The position numbers were made by a program, and so were the translations under genes. The notes under the pieces are model-generated. The model had not been told where the DNA came from, searched no databases, and was given only the letters and a program-made list of their open reading frames with translations. 64,000 nt of DNA, from NCBI GenBank assembly GCA_027627225.1, contig CM051029.1, forward strand, positions 8,533,426 through 8,597,425. Direction: 5' to 3'. Source of the DNA: Congeria kusceri (lineage: Eukaryota; Mollusca; Bivalvia; Myida; Dreissenidae). Every line of letters begins with the position of its first letter. Within the stretch, counting starts at the first letter, position 1. Below, in pieces: positions 9,736-19,195 of the stretch.

Positions 9736-10910
9736 AACAGAGTGTCTTGTTTTTTATTCACATATTCCATATCAGCAGACATGGCGGAAGACCGCAGGCC
9801 CGCCTGACATTGCCGGTAAAAATGTCAAAAGTCCGTTTTTTTCGTATCCGTAAATATAATATTTATTTCAAACGTGATTTAGGATGGTGAAGTTTAGAAC
9901 TGCCCTGTTGTTTTTTCCGTTTCGTAGGTCAGTCTGGCCTGTAAATTGTGTTGTTATTTCGCTATTCTGCATATGGATTGTAATGTAACATATTTTAAGA
10001 AAGATTATTGGATAATATTCTTTTAAAACGGTTAAGTTAAACGAACAGGACATTTTCAATATTTAAAGATTTATTACAAATACTTGATAGTTATTGTACA
10101 TTATGTTGATCGTGCTTTATGTTCTGAATCAATAGTTGTTGAATGAGGTCTCGGTACTAAATGTCAGAAAGTTTTAACAGTTTGAATTTTAATGAAAAAT
10201 CAAGTAAGTAACATTGAGATGTGGCTATGAAAAATTTACTTATCACTTACTACTTGTATACTTGAATTAGTTTGTAAGTCTTAGTCCTGTGACCAATCTA
10301 AAATGTTTTATAACAATGGTATATGCAGTGACATGTATCAAACTAACAAGCTTACCTACTGAAAACAATAATGTGTTTGTAATTGCTTGATAATATAGTC
10401 ATACTAAAACGCCTTTGTTATGTTAATTTGCCCATACTATGCCATTCTATGAGATTGGTATATCTATCTTTGGAATTGTCTCACATTTTGTTCCATTATC
10501 ATACCTTAACACCAGTAAAGGTTGTGTGCTATAGTGTCACATCAAGTGTTGGGGATGTCCACTCTGTGATTGGCTTTTAAATGTTTCTTAATTTACTCAT
10601 GATGTGTTTTTTATTTGCTTGCTGTTTTATTGTGCTACATAATATATGTGCAGTTCACAATCATGCTTTATTTCCAGAATTGTATCTTTCTAGACTAATT
10701 AATAATGATTCTTTTTCCAGAAATGTATATTTCTAGACTAATTAATGTGATCTAAATAGTAATGTCCATTTTTGTAACACATGCCAAAATGTCATTATGG
10801 CTATATGTGATAGTGTTTATTTTTCCTGTTTACACGAATAAGTGATCGATTGTACATGTATAGTACATAAATGCATTGTTTGGATATCATTATGCATAAA
10901 GGAACAAACA
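9736..10910. other. Intergenic with small tandem duplication
   Basis: At 10671-10745 a ~35-bp segment ending TTTCTAGACTAATTAAT occurs twice, ~43 bp apart. A GC-richer word, ACATGGCGGAAGACCGCAGG, lies at ~9780. No exon was recognised. Confidence 0.4.
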
Positions 10911-10913
10911 CAT

Positions 10914-11115
10914 CTATTGGGACCCACATATTCCCATATCGCAACCAATCTGGGACCCATACAAAAACAGTTTGCTAAATTCCATTAAGCCCCATATGGG
11001 TTTCCCATACAGGATCCATATCGAAGCCCATATAGGACCTATATGAGTTTCCCATATAGAACGCACATTGGTTACACCTGGGACCCACATAGGTCCAATA
11101 TTGCAACCCATCTGT
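10914..11115. repeat. Degenerate outlier of the CCCATATGGG minisatellite
   Basis: Repeated words GGGACCCACATA, CCCCATATGGGTTTCCCATA and AGCCCATATAGGACC at 20-30-bp spacing match the unit family of 5351-6195. The block lies ~5 kb downstream and is more diverged. The overlapping open frames on both strands have the same cause. Confidence 0.65.
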
Positions 11116-11622
11116 GACCCACATAATGGGACGCCGATCCACAGTCGCAGACAAAGTTTCATGATTGACAGAACTACGGGCGTCAACAACAATGTGAGAT
11201 ATGCGATAATGAAGGGGCGTAAACCGGTACTCGTGGTTTGCATTTCTTGTTTTAATGCATTGCTGATACAGATAGTCATCAAAAAAAGAAAAAAAAACAC
11301 ATAGATTAAACATTTAATATGTATATTATTTGTTATATGATAAACATTGGCATAGGTCAACACTATACAGTTTGCTATTATTCAATGATCTAATCGCACG
11401 TCTAACATTGCGCTCATCTGTGTGTGTATAACAACACTATTGTTTAAATAAATAGAACGGCTGTCTGCTAGTATGGTCATACTCAATAACATACGATTAG
11501 TTTAAAACAAGTGTTTAGGTAATATGTTATACTCACATATCATTGAACTACAAACATATTCCTCGGCAATATTATTATATGATACTATAACATTTGTTGT
11601 AACAAAGCAGTTCTTGTTTCAG
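11116..11622. other. Intron or intergenic upstream of GPCR exon
   Basis: No earlier GPCR exon (TM1-TM5) was recognised here. It ends in the polypyrimidine tract TTCTTGTTTCAG. Confidence 0.4.
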
Positions 11623-11751
11623 GTGATCAAAATGCTGATAACAGTCATTGTCGTGTTTTTGGTCTGCTCGCGACCAAAGCTGATATTTCGAATTCTGAAA
11701 TACTCGGAATATAGGATACATATGCATACAGAAGTTCATTTTAAATTGCCT
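11623..11751 (+). pseudogene. Class A GPCR exon, transmembrane helix 6
   Basis: The exon is bordered by a strong acceptor (TTCTTGTTTCAG, AG at 11621-11622) and donor (CCT then GTAAGA at 11752). It is 129 bp, 43 codons, phase 0 at both ends. It encodes VIKMLITVIVVFLVC then Ser-Arg-Pro-Lys-Leu: the intracellular end and core of helix 6 of a rhodopsin-like, probably peptide, receptor. In this family the segment normally reads Cys-Trp-x-Pro; here the toggle-switch Trp (position 6.48) is replaced by Ser. The next exon-like piece (TM7) lies ~690 bp downstream. The missing Trp and the damaged TM7 junction together suggest a decaying gene. TM1-TM5 are not in the recognised sequence, so the ligand class cannot be given. 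Confidence 0.65.
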
Positions 11752-11868
11752 GTAAGAATAGAGTTATTTACTTACATTTACAAGACAATTCCTAATAGAT
11801 GGTATGTGTTAAACACCACGACGAACGCATCTCAACACGGCATATGTTACCGGTGATCAATTGTATAT

Positions 11869-12117
11869 TTAAAGGCCTAGTTTAAGTAAGGTCTGGCCTC
11901 TCCATTTGGTATTTCACTCCTTGTATTGGTCCACCATGAAATCTCTTACATGTATCCTTATTTGCAATATTTTATTTCAGCTGACTTAGCAATGGCCGAG
12001 TGCACTTTTTCAATTGCAGCAGGGTATTGATCGCACATTATAAGGGTCACCACGCTCTGGCCATACTGAGACCGCAGCAGGGTGCCAATATACATAAGGA
12101 TTTAACTAGGCCTTTAA
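11869..12117. mobile_element. TTAA-flanked MITE in GPCR intron
   Basis: The left end TTAA-AGGCCTAGTTTAA and the right end TTAACTAGGCCT-TTAA are inverted copies, both bounded by TTAA. The length is 249 bp with no coding capacity. Two related CCGCAGCAGGGTGCCAATA / TTGCAGCAGGGTATTGA words lie inside. It fits a nonautonomous piggyBac-like MITE and lies between the TM6 and TM7 exons. Confidence 0.7.
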
Positions 12118-12365
12118 GGGGCCATTGCACATGCAACTGATATTTAGCTTTTAAGTACATAGCCGAATTTAAATAGGTAAATCACTATGAAAATCAATAT
12201 AACCGTACTTATCTATCGAACTGTTGACACATTGTTAGCATATTGTATGTGTATAACGCGTGTACGGTATACGTGTAAAATGTAACGCCCCAGAATGAGT
12301 TTACGATGGCTAGTATGCATGTCTTTCTTTTAAATGACATTTAGCACGTTTTTGTTCGCTTTCAG

Positions 12366-12411
12366 ATCGCGATCAGCTGTCTGCCGTACATGTACTTTTA
12401 TTTTAAATAAA
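12366..12411 (+). pseudogene. Partial duplicate of TM7 exon start
   Basis: A good acceptor (TCGCTTTCAG) is followed by ATCGCGATCAGCTGTCTGCCGTAC, encoding Ile-Ala-Ile-Ser-Cys-Leu-Pro-Tyr. The frame then reaches TAA within 15 codons. It duplicates the first ~25 bp of the exon at 12439, offset by 73 bp. Confidence 0.55.
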
Positions 12412-12438
12412 ATTAATATGTGTTTTTTTTTCTTGCTG

Positions 12439-12558
12439 ATCGCGATCAGTTGTCTCCCGTATATACAATACTGCATGAACCCGATGATCTACTGTTTCAT
12501 GTCTAAAAACTTCCGAAAAAGTGTTTTACAAATCTGCACTAAGAATACACCAAAATGA
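12439..12558 (+). pseudogene. Class A GPCR exon, transmembrane helix 7 and C-tail
   Basis: This 39-codon segment encodes IAISCLPYIQYCMNPMIYCF followed by Met-Ser-Lys-Asn-Phe-Arg-Lys-Ser, ending at TGA 12556-12558. The NPxxY motif (Asn-Pro-Met-Ile-Tyr) and the helix-8 start are diagnostic of rhodopsin-like receptors. Phase 0 agrees with the TM6 exon. The base pair before the segment is TG (TTTCTTGCTG), where a splice AG would be expected. The intact AG belongs to the truncated upstream duplicate at 12366, which runs into a stop. A normal TM6-TM7 mRNA cannot be drawn from this sequence without an unusual acceptor. I call it a probable pseudogene. A sequencing error at one base would restore an acceptor, so the call is not final. 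Confidence 0.65.
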
Positions 12559-13164
12559 GATATACAAAATACTAGGTATATGACGTGGATGGAGAACGTT
12601 TATCTGGAACGTTGAATTGATTGCGAAATGTAGCTCTTGTTGTTTCGAAACAAATGTAGCATGATCACAACACGTTCAGAAACTGGTAATGGTTTAGCCT
12701 ACATATGTATATTCTTACTATTATTGCTGATCAAGTATTCAATACCATGCAAATTTAGTACATCTTTTACATCAAACACGTTATTCGAATCGGTCTATGC
12801 TGCCAACGTGCAACTTAAAGAGTTATCACACAGTATCATGAATTATTTATATGGCGATTCTTTGTTGTCTACATATACAATATACACGTGGATTATTGTA
12901 AAAACCATTGGTCAACTTCCCAATTTCTCAACGTAAATCACAAGGGAATTATTGAAATAGGTATTGACTAATTGTTTCATTATGGTGAGGATTCTTTTTA
13001 AATTACTTATCTAATATATATTTTCAGATATGATATGGTAAAAATTATCTGAAACACCATAGTCATTTGAATCAGTAATCTCTCCGCGCTTCATATTTTC
13101 CACACACCCCAAATCCCCAATGTGTTCCGGGCAACAACATGGTTTGCTATTTTGCGACTTAATA
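12559..13164. other. Intergenic, nothing recognised
   Basis: The 99-residue open frame at 12637-12936 has no domain, splice site or composition that supports a gene. Confidence 0.4.
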
Positions 13165-13342
13165 TATAGAGGATATTTGTTTAATGCAGTGAGAGATCGT
13201 ATTTTATTTCACGAGTAGTTATAGAAAGAATATTACGATCTAACGCTGTAATAAACAAATTTTCTTTTTATTTCATGCTATTGAACGATAAATATAAACA
13301 AATGCGCGAGATATGCTGTAGCGTCACAAGTGTTGTGTATTA

Positions 13343-13364
13343 TGACGTCATAAATATGACGTCA
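13343..13364. promoter_or_regulatory. Paired CRE/ATF palindromes
   Basis: Two perfect TGACGTCA sites at 13343-13350 and 13357-13364 (14 bp start to start). The same pair with the same spacing is kept in the other repeat copy (49818 and 49832). TGACGTCA is the full CREB/ATF binding palindrome; activity here is inference. Confidence 0.5.
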
Positions 13365-13521
13365 GTATGTTCCAAAATTGTCGATCACTATTGAGGTGGG
13401 AAAATAGTGCCACACTTACTGCGTTGTTGTTGCTTAATTATATTTGTATTGAATGTTATTATGTGTTTTCTTTGTTTAAAAAAGCTGATGTTTACACTGA
13501 CGATTAGGTTATTCATATACT

Positions 13522-13540
13522 AAAAAAAAAAAAAAAAAAA
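13522..13540 (+). repeat. Poly(A) run of 19
   Basis: An uninterrupted A tract inside the dispersed repeat. The second copy has only an AT-rich sequence at the corresponding place, so the run is copy-specific. Confidence 0.8.
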
Positions 13541-13719
13541 TAAGTTAAAAGTAGTTCCATATAATTAAGAGTGAAATGATCAAACGTTATCATTTCACTC
13601 GATCTAGAGTGAAATGATCGGGTTATCATTCACTGGTATTCTCCAATCATTCACCGTATAGCATGAAATAACATGCAAGATCTTCAGACATGATTAAAAA
13701 ATATCAAATCGTTATTACC

Positions 13720-15405
13720 GGTGTAATCTGCGTGGACAACATCCACTGGGGGCTGACGCGTGTAAACTAAAAGTGTTTCTCAAAGACAGCACATATGTTC
13801 CTCAATGAAAGCGTGTTTACATGGCTTCAAAGTGATCATGTGTTGGGTACAATTTTATGTATTTCTTGGACTTTTGTAATTGTCGTGGAGATCAAATAGC
13901 AGTTACACAATAGTGGATGCTTTTGTTTTATAGTATAAACGCCTCTTGTTGTTACGCTGTATGTTCTAGTGCAGTTAATGCCATAAAAGTATGTGTTTTG
14001 TGTTTTATTGCATACTTTTATGTAAAAACTAACTCACTGGGCAAACGTGACACCAGATATTGGCCAATTATTGACCCAAAATAGAGCAACGATGTAGAAA
14101 ACAACTCCAAAAACCATAAGTAAACCACCTTTTTGAAGTATTCTGATTACAATTTTATACTTGTATGTGCTGACCTAGAGATCCAACTACATTGCAAAGA
14201 CCGTCATATACTTACTTTGACCGATTTAATAGATAAACTGTGAATATTCAGTAAATAAACGTAAACTGCTCGCTGAAAAAATGCAGCTCCTCGTTTGTTT
14301 CTTTCAATTATCGATGAGTTTAAACATGTTTATAAAAAATGTGAATCGAGCGATTGTTTACGAATACTATAAAGAACATTTCCTGAAATGTTCAGCTACT
14401 TTTGTTGCGTATTAACTGAGGTCTACTTATAAAACAATGCCAACCTGTGTACTGAGTATTGCATGATCGTGTATAGAGTATTGCATTGTATCCATGTTTA
14501 GTGTACTCGGTATTGCGCAAAGAGCCATTACAGTTGTTGATGATTTATACTATACATACCTAACTTTCATTTAATAAAATAGTACTTATACAAAGCTTTA
14601 TCGATACTTACACAATATTATACAATAATAATAGTACAATCGATTAATATTATACAAATATCGACTCCAATATCGTGTGATGGTGCACAGCATAATGCAT
14701 ATTGAACGAGGCGATATACATTATATTTCACATATAATAAGTCCATACTTGTTTTATTATATGACTTATAAAATAAACGACAGCTGCTGAAATTGTTACT
14801 ACAGCACAATTTTATGTTAAATTATATTAAAACAAAACGACATGTAAATCAAGTAAATTAAATGCTCATCTTAACTCACGATTACGTTTCTTCTCAGAGG
14901 CACCGGTGCAGGGCTGTTTTATCACAATCACCTTTTATTATTCAAATTTATCATCGCTAAAGAAAATACAAATGAGAATAACATTCAGCGTTGTCTACTA
15001 TCTCTGCATTTAATCAAACACACTTAAAAAAGGCATAATAATATCAGATCTTATCAGATCTGTATGTCAGTCGTGGCAATCGTGTAAATCGTAGAAAATT
15101 ATTGAACGGTTAAACTTTTTCCACGATTAACACGGTTAAACATCAGAATCATCGTATCAAATCTTACTGCATCGTAACAAAGCGCGACAAATCGTATATA
15201 ATCGTGCTTTCAAATCGTGGTGATCGGGATCGATCGTAAACAAGAAAAACACCACGCTCTCTTAAGCTGTCTTGCGATACCATGAAACAATGCACTCAAT
15301 AGGCCTTTCCCAAAACTAGGTGATCTCCCTTGGAAATTACCTCCCGTTATTGCGAATTCACATCCGCCATATTTGAGACCCGACTTCAGGCGACGTTTTC
15401 CCTAG
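13720..15405 (+). repeat. Left arm of giant inverted duplication
   Basis: Blocks here recur as reverse complements at 17190-18860. ACTGGGGGCTGACGCGTGTA (13745) matches 18806-18825. GACACCAGATATTGGCCAAT (14049) matches ~18483-18502. GTGAATCGAGCGATTGTTTAC (14341) matches 18202-18222. AGGCCTTTCCCAAAACTA (15301) matches ~17249-17266. Position sums stay within 32551-32590, so it is one event with small indels. A subregion (15060-15240) is rich in ATCGT words. No coding sequence was recognised. Confidence 0.8.
13982..14022. repeat. Perfect 12-bp hairpin
   Basis: CATAAAAGTATG, a 17-nt spacer, then CATACTTTTATG. It lies within the left arm. Confidence 0.7.
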
Positions 15406-17189
15406 CTTGCCATATAAAGTATTATAGATCTAAGACCAAGCGGCTTTCAAAACTTGTAATGGAAAATTTGAAAGACATATGTTTTGATTAAATATTATAA
15501 AAAAACTCATAGAGGATATATCTTATAAAAATAAATTATAAGATCTAAATATAGTATCGTTTTAAACTCATTAGTAAGGCCACATGTCCAATTGACAGGT
15601 ATTCTGAAAAAAAGGAGTATCCTTATCTCGTCTTAAACGGTTGTTTTCCATACATAAATACCACCACATGTCCTCTCAATGGATACTTAGTTATCTGACT
15701 GATGAGGGGGTCATAAAAATACCAAAGCCACAAACCGCTGGGATCTTATCAAATTGCCCTTAGAACAATGTTGCTAATCCGTGCAATTGCGTAATGCATT
15801 GATGATAAAGATCAACATGCAGAGACAAATAACATGTCACACTTCGTCTCGATTGTTTGCGTCTCAAATTAAAGTTTAAAATGTTGTTGCCTCTGTTGTT
15901 GTTCTTTGCCTATCACCCTATGAAATTTCGCCACCTTATTGAACAGAACAGAACCTAATTTAAAGCATTAAACACTTTTTCGAATTAATAAATTGGTTTA
16001 AATTGATGAGTGAAATAATATAGCACAGCATTTAAATTTCAATTCTGAAGAAATGAAAGGTGGTGAACATTTAACGCTCATCGTGTTTTGTTTTTCCAAA
16101 ACATACGGGAATCACCGTAGCTGCTGCGAGATTAAAATGTTGTTTGTTTACCACGATTCCGACGGAAATGAGGAAATAATCTCAGTTAAAGTTATATGCA
16201 TGAAGGAAAACTAAATCAAACAGAATCAACAAGTATAACATATTTATTCAAATGTATGTTAGACTCTTATGTTGGCTTAGTTAATTACTTACTCTGACTT
16301 GTGTAAGCTTGTTTCAAAATGTATATATCTATGTCTGTTTTATTAAAGATACTCACCCTATTATGTACATAAATATCACGACATATCTATTTCCTGGTGA
16401 CATATAGACCAATTGGGTCGGGTGTTATTTGTTTTCTTGATTATATGAAGTTATCATGAACATTGTTTAAACACATGACACAATAATAAACACATTACTT
16501 ACTTAATCTTTATAATACAACATCAGTTATAATATTTAATGAGGAGTGACATCATCTTTAGTTATTGTAATATTGTGTAAACCGTAATAAAAAAGATAAT
16601 TGTTTTGTTACATTATATTCCAAGATTAAAGCGAAGCCTGTTCAAGCACCGTAAATATTTAGCACACAACAAGAATATCTGCAACGAAAAAAGCTTTAAA
16701 GTTAAACGTGTTTGGAATTCAAATAAGAAGTTACTGTCAAAAACATCGGAATTACGCTCAAACTTTCTGTGATGATACCTTATTTTCGTAATTTTAGTCG
16801 CCAGAAGAATGTTAGCTTAGAGTTACTTAGCAAAATTATTTTACTAAAAACAGCTTTTTATTTATTGTATTTAATAATGCAAATTTAAATCATGATGAAG
16901 GCAAAGGTTGTTCAGATACTGAAAGCGCTATTTTTGTGTTTTGTTGCATAATAACCGTTAAACGTACTGTGTACAGTTTGTTTGTCAGTCTGCACAGAGT
17001 AGACAATATTGTTAAAAATCACAATAATAATTTAATTAAATTGATAAATAAAGTACATGATATATATTATATACGAATGTTGATATTTGTAAATTATTTT
17101 TACGACATCAACACAATTTTAAGATTGAAAATCAAATATATTGCATGTTTTTCGGTAAATATCAATACGCTTATCCCGCCTTATAATTA
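15406..17189. other. Spacer between inverted arms
   Basis: About 1.8 kb of AT-rich sequence in which I could not find arm-to-arm similarity. It has no transposase-like frame. The 84-residue frame at 16936-17190 is Ile/Asn/Lys rich and not convincing. Confidence 0.5.
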
Positions 17190-18860
17190 ATAAACGTCAC
17201 CGGAAGTGAACAGGGGACATCACTCGTGATTACGCAAGGGAAGTAACTTAGTTTTGTGAAAGGCCTATAGTCTGTCGTGCTGTATTTATATAATTCGGGT
17301 CCAGTTGTAGCTCAAATCGTGAACTCGATCATGATCGTGAAAGATATTGCTACCACAATCGTATAATATTCTAACAGAGCGCATTTATTCTTGAAGTGAG
17401 TATCGGAACTTATCTGCAACTACTAGAAAGTCATAATTCTGGGAACCCGATCGTGATGATTGTGTCAGATCGAGACCCAATCGTGGACTCGATCGAAACA
17501 ATCCCAACGGAACGTATGTAATCTTATCTAAACTGGAGATAAGACCGTGAAAGATCGTGACACCTGTATTTGACCAATCGAGACCAGATCGCATCCGATC
17601 GTAAAACATCGTATCAAAACGTATCGAATCGCATTCAAGCCTAAAATCAAAGCCAAATACCACGATCAGCTACGAATGGCCAATTGCGGCGGATCGCATC
17701 ACAGTGGGAGTCTAGCGTAAACATAATACTTATCGTGCAAGCTTGATCGTATTCCGGGTTTTAGCGAGCAATTAAATGATTTGTCGGTAAACCCCTTACT
17801 GAGTACATGCACATATTAACGTCAGAGCATTTATCGGCTTATGCAAAAGGTTAAATCAACAATGAACTAAAGACAAACACAATTTACACAATTAGCCATA
17901 TACACTATCATATTTAAAACAAATCGAACGAGAAATGACGTACTCGTACACCAAACGCTAACTCTGTCAATCAACGGTGTAATAACAACCAAAAAAGACC
18001 CGCACCATACACCGGCTTATTTACACCGATGAGACATCACAGTATATTAGTAAACAATACTCAGTACAGCAGCATACAATGCCCAGTTCAAGAGCAACTG
18101 AATAAATTAATCCCCAGTACACCTGTCACAACAATATTGCAGTCCATATCTCAGCTATTTATTAATCAAAATTACTGGAACTTGGAACAATAGCATAATA
18201 TGTAAACAATCGCTCCATTCACATTGTTCTATACATGGTTTAGTATTAAATAATTGACTGAAATGAGTGAGGACGGGAAATTTTTCAGCGAGTTTTTGTT
18301 TTTTTAAAAGATGATTATGTACAGTTCATCTACAACATGGTCATAGCAATTAAATGAATGTCTTCCAAATTTATTTGGCATTCTACATAAGCACATGCTA
18401 ATAGCATATTATCAACAAATCAATTTAAATCGGCATACAACTTACCGTTTGTGTAGTAAACCTGCTCTTTTTTCGCTCGATAATTGGCCAATATCCGGTG
18501 TCACGTCTTACCCAGTGTAACTGTACATCGACAATATTGGTTCATAATAGTGTGACCTTGACATAATGCGTGATTTGGAAATAATATGCATGCTTTTCTG
18601 TTTCTGATAAACAAAAATACATATTAAGGATTTTGCGCAGTTTATTGTTTGTGCGTATCGCACAATAAGTGCGTATTTGTTCCAACGATGTCAAATACAA
18701 TTTAAGTGTGTGTTTATCTTCGAAATCACGTTAAAAGTCAGGAAATGAACCACGCTGTATGTCAATATTTTCGTTAAGAAGCAGACACGTGCTGTCTTCT
18801 TTCGTTACATGCGTCAGCCCCCAGTGACAACGCTACAGCAAGGAAGTGTGATCAAAACGT
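17190..18860 (-). repeat. Right arm of giant inverted duplication
   Basis: Reverse-complement partner of 13720-15405. It includes a degenerate region at 17310-17700 dense in GATCG/ATCGT words, the counterpart of 15060-15240. The 92-residue minus-strand frame at 17385-17663 is a by-product of this repetitive sequence. Confidence 0.8.
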
Positions 18861-19019
18861 GTTAACTAACTATGCACACGCGCAAAATGATCAGCCAAAA
18901 GTGCCGCGGTTTCCATAAGTAGTAGACCTACGTTTCATTTTGTGCATAATATTTGTGAAAGTCAAATATTAAAATATGATTAAATGCTGCATAATTTCAA
19001 GTTGTTTATTTTATTATAA
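18861..19019. other. Flank of inverted duplication
   Basis: Short AT-rich sequence with no counterpart recognised beyond the left arm. Confidence 0.3.
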
Positions 19020-19195
19020 TTTTAAGCGGTTTCGTTCTTTTATAGTTGTTTTGTTCTTTTGAAGTCGTTTTGCTTATTTAGTGTGGCGTCGTTCATTTAT
19101 AGTGATGCCGTTCATTTATTTTTCTCGTTGTTAATTTTATAATTGTGCCGTTCATGTATAGTAATGTATATGGAGTGATGTATAGTGATGCCGGC
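19020..19195. repeat. Degenerate ~22-25-bp tandem repeat
   Basis: Recurrent TGCCGTTCATTTATAGT-like words (TTCGTTCTTTTATAGTT, GTCGTTCATTTATAGTG, TGCCGTTCATTTAT, TGCCGTTCATGTATAGT) repeat through this stretch. Confidence 0.6.

Larger units (their letters stand above)
13165..13644. mobile_element. Dispersed repeat, copy 1 (paired TGACGTCA, hairpin)
   Basis: The sequence runs from TAGAGGATATTTGTTTAATGC to CACTGGTATTCTCC and recurs at 49585-50123 in the same orientation. Shared blocks include ATCGTATTTTATTTCA, GCGTCAC...TATGACGTCA, AATAGTGCCAC and the hairpin GAGTGAAATGAT...ATCATTTCACTC (13569-13600). A poly(A) run interrupts it at 13522-13540. There is no open frame. The class is unknown; the weak inverted similarity of the two ends hints at a MITE. 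Confidence 0.7.
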
